Source: Methylococcaceae bacterium
Lineage (GTDB): Bacteria > Pseudomonadota > Gammaproteobacteria > Methylococcales > Methylomonadaceae
Direction: 5' to 3'
Assembly (NCBI GenBank): GCA_013138855.1
Contig: WTBX01000120.1
Location: 1-11,716 of the forward strand
DNA length: 11,716 bases
Below are positions 6,111-11,716 of this stretch, piece by piece. Below the pieces are notes generated by a model. It was not told the origin of the DNA. It searched no databases and was given only the letters and a program-made list of their open reading frames with translations. A program made the position numbers and the translations under genes. The number at the start of each line of letters is the position of its first letter. Position 1 is the first letter of the stretch.

Positions 6111-7157
6111 ATGCTAAAACCCTTTAATAAAAAAGTAGCAGGTTTATGCCTGCTACTCATCTTTTTATTGTCTGCTTGCGACAATCAAGCCCCGCAAGCG
6201 AAATATCCTTTTGTGTATTCTGATGGCATTATGGGAACTAGCTTTACGATTAAAGCGAGTCACCTGCCTGAAACAGTTAAGCATGAGCTATTAAAAACGC
6301 AGATTAAAAGTTTGTTAGATGGCTTGAATGCTGAATTATCGACGTATGAATCACAATCAGCCTTATCTTTATTTAATCAAAATCAAAGTGTTGATTGGGA
6401 AAGTGTTCCAAGCGCATTATTGACGGTATTAACAGAATCTCAACGCATCAGCCAATTAAGCGCAGGTGCTTTTGATATTACAGTCGGTAAATTAGTTAAT
6501 TTATGGGGCTTTGGCGTAGATCCTATGAACTTCACAGCTCCAGAAGAAACTATTTTAAATGAAGCTCTAGTAAATACAGGTTATCAACATTTGGTCATAG
6601 ATGCTGAAACCTCTAAAATTAAAAAAGATTTGCCAGAGCTTTATCTGGATTTATCAGCCATAGCTAAAGGCTATGCGGTTGATAAAGTTGCTTTATTTTT
6701 AGAAGAGCAGGGCATTAATGACTATATGGTGGAAATTGGTGGTGAAGTTCGACTAAAAGGAAAAAACATTAATCAAGGAGCATGGCGCATTGCGATTGAA
6801 AAACCCACGCCAGAAAAACGGATGATTCAAAAAGTTGTCCCGCTTAGTAATATTTCTATGGCAACGTCGGGAGATTATCGTAACTTTTTTGAGTCTAAGG
6901 GTATAAGATATTCACATACCATAGACCCACGCACAGGACGACCGATTACTCATAAACTCGCCTCCGTGACCATATTAAGCGATACCGCAATGACCGCAGA
7001 TGCCTTAGCCACTGCGATGATGGTCTTAGGTGAAGAACAAGGTTATCAACTCGCTGAAAAACAGCAGATAGCCGCATTATTTATTATTAAAACCGCAGAC
7101 GGCTTTGAAGAAAAAAGTACCGCTGCCTTTATAGAATTTTTTAAGGAAAAACCATGA
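6111..7157 (+). CDS. apbE: FAD:protein FMN transferase, lipoprotein
   Basis: ApbE uses FAD to attach FMN covalently to threonine residues of target proteins, classically NqrB and NqrC of Na+-NQR and the matching Rnf subunits, on the periplasmic side of the inner membrane. The 348-residue protein begins with a lipoprotein signal: positive residues 4-8, a hydrophobic core 9-20 and lipobox LSAC with Cys23. Family motifs follow: MGTSF (41-45), LSTYE (76-80), GAFDITVGKLVNLWGFG (119-135), DLSAIAKGYAVD (180-191), IGGEVRLKG (209-217), TSGDYRNFF (252-260), HTIDPRTGRPI (269-279) and the metal-binding DTAMTADALATA (291-302). It lies 5 bp after can and overlaps nqrM by 4 bp. The nqrM partnership points to Na+-NQR as the target. 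Confidence 0.95.
   Translation: MLKPFNKKVAGLCLLLIFLLSACDNQAPQAKYPFVYSDGIMGTSFTIKASHLPETVKHELLKTQIKSLLDGLNAELSTYESQSALSLFNQNQSVDWESVPSALLTVLTESQRISQLSAGAFDITVGKLVNLWGFGVDPMNFTAPEETILNEALVNTGYQHLVIDAETSKIKKDLPELYLDLSAIAKGYAVDKVALFLEEQGINDYMVEIGGEVRLKGKNINQGAWRIAIEKPTPEKRMIQKVVPLSNISMATSGDYRNFFESKGIRYSHTIDPRTGRPITHKLASVTILSDTAMTADALATAMMVLGEEQGYQLAEKQQIAALFIIKTADGFEEKSTAAFIEFFKEKP
7143..7148 (+). promoter_or_regulatory. Ribosome binding site of nqrM inside apbE
   Basis: AAGGAA lies five bases before the ATG at 7154 and eight before a second in-frame ATG at 7157. Either could be used; 7154 gives the ATGA overlap with the apbE stop and is preferred for coupling. Confidence 0.5.
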
Positions 7158-7384
7158 TGTATTTCGCTGCAACTTTTGCATTTATGTTAATCATTATTGC
7201 GTTAATGGCCGTTGGCGTTATTTTTGGACGTAATGCAATCAAAGGCTCATGTGGTGGAATGGGTCAATGTGAGTGTTCTGAAAAATGCGATAAACGTAAA
7301 AAACGTGATGCAGAAGAAGCTGCCGCAGTCGCAGAAGGTGAACATAAATTAAATTTTCAGCTTAATATTAAAGATAATCATTAA
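7154..7384 (+). CDS. nqrM: Na+-NQR maturation protein NqrM
   Basis: A 76-residue DUF539-family protein with one N-terminal membrane helix (about 4-24), then GRNAIKGSCGG (25-35) and a cysteine cluster Cys33, Cys39, Cys41 and Cys45. A charged, alanine-rich tail follows. In Vibrio and other species NqrM is needed to build functional Na+-translocating NADH:quinone oxidoreductase, probably by delivering iron to the NqrD-NqrE site. The gene commonly follows apbE at the end of nqr operons. Here the apbE-nqrM pair is preserved with a 4-bp overlap, but ispG and can stand in front instead of nqrA-F. The nqr genes should therefore lie elsewhere in the genome. Length and cysteine pattern fit the family well. 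Confidence 0.92.
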   Translation: MMYFAATFAFMLIIIALMAVGVIFGRNAIKGSCGGMGQCECSEKCDKRKKRDAEEAAAVAEGEHKLNFQLNIKDNH

Positions 7385-7405
7385 AATTTTTGAATCAATC
7401 TGGAA

Positions 7406-7423
7406 CCGTGACTTTAGTCGCGG
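7406..7423. repeat. CGCGACT-type palindrome after nqrM
   Basis: CCGTGACT (7406-7413) pairs with AGTCGCGG (7416-7423), with one T-G wobble. It begins 21 bases after the nqrM stop and may stabilise or end the ispG-nqrM transcript, but no T run follows. The wider stretch 7400-7427 is roughly inverted at 7479-7504, making a second opposed pair of this repeat family. Confidence 0.55.
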
Positions 7424-7472
7424 AAAGTATTAAAAACGCTCTTGAGCTGAGTTCAAAAAACGTAGTGTCATT

Positions 7473-7514
7473 ACTGGCTTTTCGCGACTAAAACTGCGGT
7501 TTCAAGTTGCCAGT
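7473..7514. repeat. Hybrid repeat: ACTGGC arms around a CGCGACT core
   Basis: ACTGGC (7473-7478) pairs with GCCAGT (7509-7514). The arms are those of the hairpins at 343-466. Inside is CGCGACT (7483-7489) followed by a decayed partner CTGCGG (7494-7499), the core of the palindromes at 90-106 and 688-706. The two repeat families thus occur combined, which suggests they belong to one composite element. Confidence 0.5.
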
Positions 7515-7553
7515 CATTGTTATTTTTGAAAATTTTGAGAGCAAAATACTTGG

Positions 7554-7577
7554 AGTGAAAAAACAAGTTTTTTCACT
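7554..7577. repeat. Perfect A/T-rich hairpin in the CBS gene leader
   Basis: AGTGAAAAAA (7554-7563) pairs perfectly with TTTTTTCACT (7568-7577) around the loop CAAG. It lies 52 bp before the CBS protein start. It may be a weak terminator closing the upstream transcription unit, since TCTTT follows, or a leader stem-loop of the CBS-sbcB transcript. No clear promoter was found between it and the gene. Confidence 0.55.
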
Positions 7578-7615
7578 TCTTTGCATAATAAGGTAAATAA
7601 TTACATTCAAACAAC

Positions 7616-7621
7616 AAGGAG
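7616..7621 (+). promoter_or_regulatory. Strong ribosome binding site that fixes the CBS protein start
   Basis: AAGGAG lies seven bases before the ATG at 7629. The same frame is open back to a TTG at 7581, which has no comparable site and would add 16 residues unlike any CBS domain, so 7629 is the start. Confidence 0.8.
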
Positions 7622-7628
7622 AGCAGTC

Positions 7629-8024
7629 ATGTTAACGAAAATAACCATCGCCGATTATATGGCAAAGCATCTAATCACTTTAAATGAAGAAACTGATGTT
7701 TTAACGGCAATTACAAAACTATTGGATCATAAAATTACCAGCGCACCTGTTTTAAATGAAGCAGGGCATCTTATTGGAATTTTTTCTGAAAAAGACTGTA
7801 TGAAAGTAGCCTTAGAAACCGCCTATAACAAAGGCTTAACAGGCAAAGTCACTGAGTACATGGCGACTGACACGGTAACCGTAAATGCAGATTCCAGCGT
7901 CGTTGATTTAGCAGAAAGATTTCAAAATAGCTCAATCAGAAGTTATCCTGTTTATGAGGATAATCAATTAATCGGTATGATTAGTCGTGCCGATGTCTTA
8001 AGAGCGTTGGTTTCAATTCAATAA
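7629..8024 (+). CDS. Two-CBS-domain protein
   Basis: A 131-residue protein made only of a tandem CBS pair (Bateman module), with CBS1 at about 9-60 and CBS2 at about 74-129. Typical pieces are ITSAPVLNEAGHLIGIFSEKD (36-56) and IRSYPVYEDNQLIGMISRADV (103-123). Such modules bind adenine nucleotides or similar ligands and regulate partner proteins. With no attached catalytic domain, the partner is unknown. It ends 13 bp before sbcB and is probably cotranscribed with it. Whether the pairing with exonuclease I has meaning is not known. The protein is cytoplasmic, with no signal peptide or membrane segment. The domain call is secure; a specific function would be guesswork. Confidence 0.88.
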   Translation: MLTKITIADYMAKHLITLNEETDVLTAITKLLDHKITSAPVLNEAGHLIGIFSEKDCMKVALETAYNKGLTGKVTEYMATDTVTVNADSSVVDLAERFQNSSIRSYPVYEDNQLIGMISRADVLRALVSIQ

Positions 8025-8037
8025 GGTTTTTTAACTC

Positions 8038-9462
8038 ATGGCAAACAATACATTCTACTGGCACGATTACGAGACTTTCGGCACAGACCCTCGACGCGAC
8101 TGGCCTAGCCAATTTGCAGGCATTCGCAGCGATTATGATTTTAATATCATTGACGAGCCGTTAACTCTTTATTGCAAGCCAGCCGATGATTGTTTGCCTC
8201 AACCTGATGCCTGTGTCATTACAGGCATCACGCCTCAGCTTGCTGCGGAAAAAGGCGTGTGCGAAGCGGAATTTATCAAAACTATTCATCAACAATTTAT
8301 GCAGCCTGATACTTGCGTATTAGGTTATAACAACCTGCGTTTTGATGATGAAGTCACTCGCAATAGTTTGTATCGAAATTTTTATGACCCTTATGAACGC
8401 GAATGGCGCAATGGCAACTCACGCTGGGATTTAATTGATGTTGTTAGAGCCGCTAGAGCTTTACGCCCTGATGGAATTAATTGGGTTGATAACGAAGAAG
8501 GTCGCCCTAGTTTTCGATTAGAAGAATTGACCAAAGCAAACGGTATTGCTCATGAGTCTGCACATGATGCTTTATCCGACGTTCACGCCACCATTGCAAT
8601 GGCAAAACTAATCAAACAAGCGCAGCCAAAACTTTATGATTTTTTATTTACCCATCGCGTTAAACATAAAGTTTTAGAATTATTACAGCTCGGTAAATTT
8701 AAACCTGTCGTCCATATTTCGGGCATGTATCCTGCCACCAAAGGCTGTTTAGCAATTGTGTTACCGATTTGTCAGCATCCGACCAATACCAATGGCATCA
8801 TTGTTTACGATTTATCACAAGACCCCGCTCCGTTATTGGAATTAGGTTTTGAAGCGATTAAAGAACGACTTTTTACCGCAAGCGCAGATTTACCCGAAGG
8901 TGTGGAGCGTATCCCTTTAAAAACCGTCCATATCAATAAATGCCCTGTACTCGCGCCGATTAATGTCTTAAAAGAAGATGATATTCAACGACTACAAATA
9001 GATTTAACTCTGTGTTTAGAAAATCTGGAAAAAATAAAAAATGCGATTCCATTGGCGGGAAAAATTTCAGAAGTCTTTACAGCAACTAATTTTGAAGCAG
9101 AAACTAACCCAGATTTAATGATTTATGCAGGTGGCTTTTTCAGTGGCAGCGATAAAGCCGCCATGACTAAAATAAGAAATACACCGATTAATAAATTAGC
9201 GACGTTAAAACCGCATTTTCAAGATAAGCGTTTAGATGAAATGTTTTTTCGTTATAAAGCGCGTAATTATCCACAGACTTTATCCAATGAAGAAAAACAA
9301 CGCTGGCAGGTATTTTGTCAGCGTAAATTAATCGAACCTGATGCGGGGGGAAGTTTGGTTATCGAAGATTATCGCAAGCGGCTTGATGAGTTAAAAGCAC
9401 AAGAGGATGTTGATGCAGATTGTCTTAATGCACTAGAAGCCTATTTAAGCACACGGATTTAG
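8038..9462 (+). CDS. sbcB: Exodeoxyribonuclease I
   Basis: ExoI degrades single-stranded DNA from 3' to 5' and acts in mismatch repair and recombination with RecJ, SSB and others. At 474 residues it matches E. coli SbcB (475). The DEDDh catalytic residues are all present with a constant offset of five from E. coli: D10 and E12 (HDYETFG), D103 (NLRFDDE), H176 and D181 (HDALSDVHAT). The C-terminal half (about 200-474) corresponds to the SH3-like and helical domains of ExoI, including the family-typical FRYKARNYP (412-420). Its start is 13 bp after the CBS gene, with AAGG across that gene's stop codon. It is immediately followed by the restriction-modification module; no terminator is evident between them except a small palindrome at 9467-9480. 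Confidence 0.97.
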   Translation: MANNTFYWHDYETFGTDPRRDWPSQFAGIRSDYDFNIIDEPLTLYCKPADDCLPQPDACVITGITPQLAAEKGVCEAEFIKTIHQQFMQPDTCVLGYNNLRFDDEVTRNSLYRNFYDPYEREWRNGNSRWDLIDVVRAARALRPDGINWVDNEEGRPSFRLEELTKANGIAHESAHDALSDVHATIAMAKLIKQAQPKLYDFLFTHRVKHKVLELLQLGKFKPVVHISGMYPATKGCLAIVLPICQHPTNTNGIIVYDLSQDPAPLLELGFEAIKERLFTASADLPEGVERIPLKTVHINKCPVLAPINVLKEDDIQRLQIDLTLCLENLEKIKNAIPLAGKISEVFTATNFEAETNPDLMIYAGGFFSGSDKAAMTKIRNTPINKLATLKPHFQDKRLDEMFFRYKARNYPQTLSNEEKQRWQVFCQRKLIEPDAGGSLVIEDYRKRLDELKAQEDVDADCLNALEAYLSTRI

Positions 9463-9466
9463 TTCT

Positions 9467-9480
9467 ATGTTTTATAACAT
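9467..9480. repeat. Small palindrome between sbcB and the restriction gene
   Basis: ATGTT (9467-9471) and AACAT (9476-9480) pair around TTAT. It lies 4 bp after the sbcB stop and 43 bp before the endonuclease start. It is a possible operator for the restriction module or a very weak terminator. The surroundings are so A/T-rich that chance is a real alternative. Confidence 0.3.
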
Positions 9481-9509
9481 TTAAATATTTATCAAAATAA
9501 GACAAGTTT

Positions 9510-9515
9510 AAGGAA
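9510..9515 (+). promoter_or_regulatory. Ribosome binding site supporting a TTG start
   Basis: AAGGAA stands seven bases before the TTG at 9523, and a TAA stop (9517-9519) closes the frame two codons upstream. No ATG occurs in frame until residue 66, beyond the first catalytic tyrosine, so TTG must be the start. Confidence 0.8.
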
Positions 9516-9522
9516 ATAACAA

Positions 9523-10125
9523 TTGTTTGATATAAATAATCACATCGCAAAAATTGCAGATTCAAAAATTGAGGCGGTAATAAAGCCCGCTTTTATATTT
9601 TTTGAAAATACGCCTTATTATCAAATATCTAATTTTCCTCAATTTGAAGGAGCTGGCGTATATGCACTCTTTCTTAAATCAACGATAAATACTTGTTATC
9701 ATGAGTGTCTTCCTGCAATGTACCCGATATATATTGGTAAAGCAGCCCCGTCTGGCTCAAGACAAGGAAAAAAGAATACCGTAGGTAAAACACTTCGAAA
9801 TCGACTACAAAAGCACTTGCGAAGTATTGAACAAGCTGAAAATTTAAACACGGATGATTTTTTGTGTCGGTTTATGATTTTTCAAAACTTGGCAACGGAT
9901 ATGATTAGTGCAATGGAGTCTTATTTAATTAGACAATATAACCCTTTATGGAACTCATATATTGATGGTTTTGGTATTAATGCGCCTGGAGCAGGTCGAT
10001 ATAACCAATCACCTTCTGAGTGGGATACACTTCACCCAGGAAGGTATTATGCAAAACAACTTACAGGTGAGCCTCGTAACAAAGCACAAATTTTAACAAA
10101 ACTTCAAAACTACCCTTCAACATAA
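9523..10125 (+). CDS. Type II restriction endonuclease, Eco29kI family (GIY-YIG)
   Basis: A 200-residue endonuclease with the GIY-YIG fold. GVY (45-47) and YIG (70-72) give the two tyrosines Y47 and Y70. R94 and H98 lie in RNRLQKH, E132 in AMESYL, and N144 in PLWN. These correspond in order and spacing to the catalytic residues I recall for R.Eco29kI (Y49, Y76, R104, H108, E142, N154). The block WNSYIDGFG...GAGRYNQSPSEWDTLHPGR (143-174) is highly typical of that family. Eco29kI and its relatives cut CCGCGG, so the same target is expected here; specificity is inferred, not seen. Translation starts at TTG behind a good ribosome site. The methyltransferase follows after 16 bp. Size is close to Eco29kI (about 214). 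No regulatory C-protein gene is present. Confidence 0.92.
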   Translation: MFDINNHIAKIADSKIEAVIKPAFIFFENTPYYQISNFPQFEGAGVYALFLKSTINTCYHECLPAMYPIYIGKAAPSGSRQGKKNTVGKTLRNRLQKHLRSIEQAENLNTDDFLCRFMIFQNLATDMISAMESYLIRQYNPLWNSYIDGFGINAPGAGRYNQSPSEWDTLHPGRYYAKQLTGEPRNKAQILTKLQNYPST

Positions 10126-10141
10126 TTCAACAGGTTAAAAA

Positions 10142-11299
10142 ATGAATTCGATTGAAATTTTTGCAGGTGCGGGTGGTTTAGCTCTAGGTCTTAATAATGC
10201 AGGTTTTAAACATAAAGCCATTGTCGAGTTAAATAAAAATGCTTGTCGTACTTTAAGAGCAAATAGTATTTTTAATTTTGGTGCAAGTCTGTTTGAAAAT
10301 GATGTGGCCAATTTTAACTATTTTAGTATTCCTAGTTCAATAGACCTCATTTCAGGTGGGCCGCCATGCCAACCATTTTCTTTAGGTGGAAAAGCAAAAG
10401 GATATTCAGATTCTAGGGATATGTTTCCAGAAGCTGTTAGAGCAATAAGAGATAAAAAACCTAAGGCTTTTGTCTTTGAAAATGTAAAAGGGCTATTGAG
10501 AAAAAGTTTTTCCGAATATTTTGAATATATAATTTTTCAGCTTCAATACCCATCTATCATTAAAAATGAAAATGAATCTTGGGAAACTCATCGTAATCGA
10601 CTGAAAAAATATCACTCTAAAAACTTACATACAGAACTTGAATATAATGTGGTTTATCATTTAGTTAATGCTGCTGATTATGGTGTTCCTCAAAAGCGAG
10701 AACGCGTTTTTATTATCGGGTTTAGAGCCGATGTTGATGCAAACTGGTCGTTCCCTAAGCCAACACATTCAGAAGAGTCCTTAATATGGAACAAATGGAT
10801 TTCAAAAGAATATTGGTCTTATCATGATTTGCCATGCCCTAAATGTGATGAAAAGACACATAAAAAGATAGAGAGGATAAAACAGAAATATGGCATATTT
10901 GAGCCAAAATTTAAACGATGGTTAACTGTTCGTGATGCAATTTCAGATATGCCTAATCCTACAGAAAATATTCCCCACAATTATAAGAATCATATTTTCA
11001 AAGATGGAGCAAAAATTTACCCAGGTCATACAGGTAGTTATATAGATGAACCTTCTAAGGCTCTTAAAGCTGGGGGGCATGGTGTTCCTGGAGGCGAGAA
11101 TATGGTTCGATATGAAGATAGTTCTGTTAGGTATTTTACAGTTAGAGAAAGTGCGAGAATACAAACATTTCCCGATGATTATGAATTTGCAGGTTCATGG
11201 GGAGAAATAATGCGGCAACTAGGAAATGCTGTTCCTGCACAATTAGCACAAGTAATTGGTCAATCTGTATTTCACGCCTTATCACCTAACAATAGTTAA
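10142..11299 (+). CDS. DNA (cytosine-5-)-methyltransferase of the restriction module
   Basis: A 385-residue C5 methyltransferase that should protect the host's own sites from the adjacent endonuclease using S-adenosylmethionine. Conserved motifs in order are I (IEIFAGAGGLALGL, 4-17), IV with catalytic Cys76 (GGPPCQPFS, 72-80), VI (FENV, 112-115), VIII (GVPQKRERVFIIG, 181-193), IX (RESARIQTFPDDYEF, 335-349) and X (GNAVPAQLA, 361-369). The target-recognition region is about 200-330 and contains a CPKC pair (232-235) of unknown meaning. The start is ATG, with a weak AGG-type site. The gene is 16 bp behind the endonuclease and 12 bp ahead of cinA. The bases are strikingly A/T-rich (14 G+C of 60 in 10501-10560), consistent with recent acquisition. 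Expected methylation is within CCGCGG. Confidence 0.95.
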   Translation: MNSIEIFAGAGGLALGLNNAGFKHKAIVELNKNACRTLRANSIFNFGASLFENDVANFNYFSIPSSIDLISGGPPCQPFSLGGKAKGYSDSRDMFPEAVRAIRDKKPKAFVFENVKGLLRKSFSEYFEYIIFQLQYPSIIKNENESWETHRNRLKKYHSKNLHTELEYNVVYHLVNAADYGVPQKRERVFIIGFRADVDANWSFPKPTHSEESLIWNKWISKEYWSYHDLPCPKCDEKTHKKIERIKQKYGIFEPKFKRWLTVRDAISDMPNPTENIPHNYKNHIFKDGAKIYPGHTGSYIDEPSKALKAGGHGVPGGENMVRYEDSSVRYFTVRESARIQTFPDDYEFAGSWGEIMRQLGNAVPAQLAQVIGQSVFHALSPNNS

Positions 11300-11311
11300 C
11301 AAACATATTCA

Positions 11312-11716
11312 ATGAACCCAAAAGTAGAAATTTTCTCACAAGGCGAAGAAGTTGTTACAGGACAAGTCGCCGATACCAACGCCGCATGGCTCTCCACTCA
11401 ATTAGTCGAAATGGGGTTCAAAGTTTCCCGACATACTGCGGTCGGTGACAAACTAGAAGATTTAATCAGCCTATTACAAGAAATAGCCAGCCGCGCTGAT
11501 TGCTGCATTTGCACAGGTGGTTTAGGTCCTACCACAGATGATTTAACGCGAGAAGCCGTTGCCACCGCTTTTGATGCACCGCTAGAATTTGATGAAATCG
11601 CTCTTAAAAATATCAGCGAATATTTTACTCAGCGCGATAGAGCGATGCCCGAAGTCAATCGCAAACAAGCCTACTTTCCCAAAAATGCAAAACGCATAGA
11701 TAACGACTGGGGAACC
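11312..11716 (+). CDS. cinA: CinA-family protein, N-terminal part (runs off the window)
   Basis: The frame is open for 135 codons from the ATG to the window edge. The protein begins MNPKVEIFSQGEEVVTGQ and has the MoCF-biosynthesis/CinA fold signatures: GEEVVTGQVADTNAAWL (11-27), a TGGLGPTTDDLTRE block (about 69-82) and the AMPEVNRKQAYFP block (about 111-123). CinA proteins in other bacteria combine this domain, linked to ADP-ribose or NAD-derivative hydrolysis, with a C-terminal nicotinamide-nucleotide amidase domain (PncC). Whether that second domain is present cannot be seen. The start is 12 bp after the methyltransferase stop with no clear ribosome site, so cinA may depend on read-through from the restriction module or from sbcB. 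Confidence 0.9.
   Translation, partial: MNPKVEIFSQGEEVVTGQVADTNAAWLSTQLVEMGFKVSRHTAVGDKLEDLISLLQEIASRADCCICTGGLGPTTDDLTREAVATAFDAPLEFDEIALKNISEYFTQRDRAMPEVNRKQAYFPKNAKRIDNDWGT

Noticed and set aside
7581..7628. TTG start for the CBS protein
   Set aside because: The AAGGAG site at 7616-7621 serves the ATG at 7629, and the extra residues are not part of a CBS domain.
9463..9522. Control-protein (C-box) type regulation of the restriction module
   Set aside because: There is no small helix-turn-helix gene nearby and only one weak palindrome (9467-9480) rather than paired C-box sites.
10943..11164. Minus-strand 73-codon frame
   Set aside because: Shadow of the methyltransferase C-terminal region, opposite conserved motif IX.
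1..11716. Avoidance of CCGCGG as evidence for the restriction specificity
   Set aside because: I saw no CCGCGG by eye, but at this low GC fewer than one site would be expected by chance, so the absence tells nothing.

Overview
The window looks like chromosomal DNA of a low-GC gammaproteobacterium. The evidence is the set of full-length, E. coli-like housekeeping proteins (IspG, beta carbonic anhydrase of the Can type, exonuclease I, CinA), together with NnrS and two Na+-NQR maturation factors (ApbE and NqrM). The many palindromic intergenic repeats would suit a Methylococcales- or Thiotrichales-like genome, but the exact lineage is a guess from gene content only.

Layout. (1) 1-716 has no convincing gene. 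It is a mosaic of short interspersed repeats: two inverted arms about 80-90 bp long (37-130 and 579-655) enclose three copies of a GACTGGC hairpin element. (2) 717-1070 (minus) encodes a VanZ-family membrane protein, which is divergent from a DUF455 ferritin-like protein (1078-1875). The DUF455 gene overlaps nnrS (1872-3047) by 4 bp. (3) 3048-3390 is a second repeat-filled gap holding a 130-bp foldback element and a nested palindrome. (4) 3391-4119 (minus) is a calcineurin-like phosphoesterase. (5) 4215-7384 is a tight four-gene run: ispG, can, apbE and nqrM. (6) 7385-7628 is a third repeat and leader region. (7) 7629-9462 holds a two-CBS-domain protein and sbcB, 13 bp apart. (8) 9523-11299 is a compact type II restriction-modification module: a GIY-YIG endonuclease of the Eco29kI family followed by a C5-cytosine methyltransferase. 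(9) 11312 to the window end is the N-terminal part of cinA.

How the genes fit together. The DUF455 protein and NnrS are probably translationally coupled and may act together in handling nitric oxide or iron damage; the NnrS role is known, the partnership is inferred. ApbE attaches FMN to Na+-NQR subunits and NqrM supplies its iron centre, so that pair serves one respiratory complex although no nqr structural gene is visible here. The restriction module sits between sbcB and cinA, is richer in A+T than its neighbours by eye, and is the only clearly accessory cargo. By family membership it should recognise CCGCGG. I found no unknown multi-gene system; the most unusual material is the palindromic repeat architecture and the DUF455-nnrS coupling.
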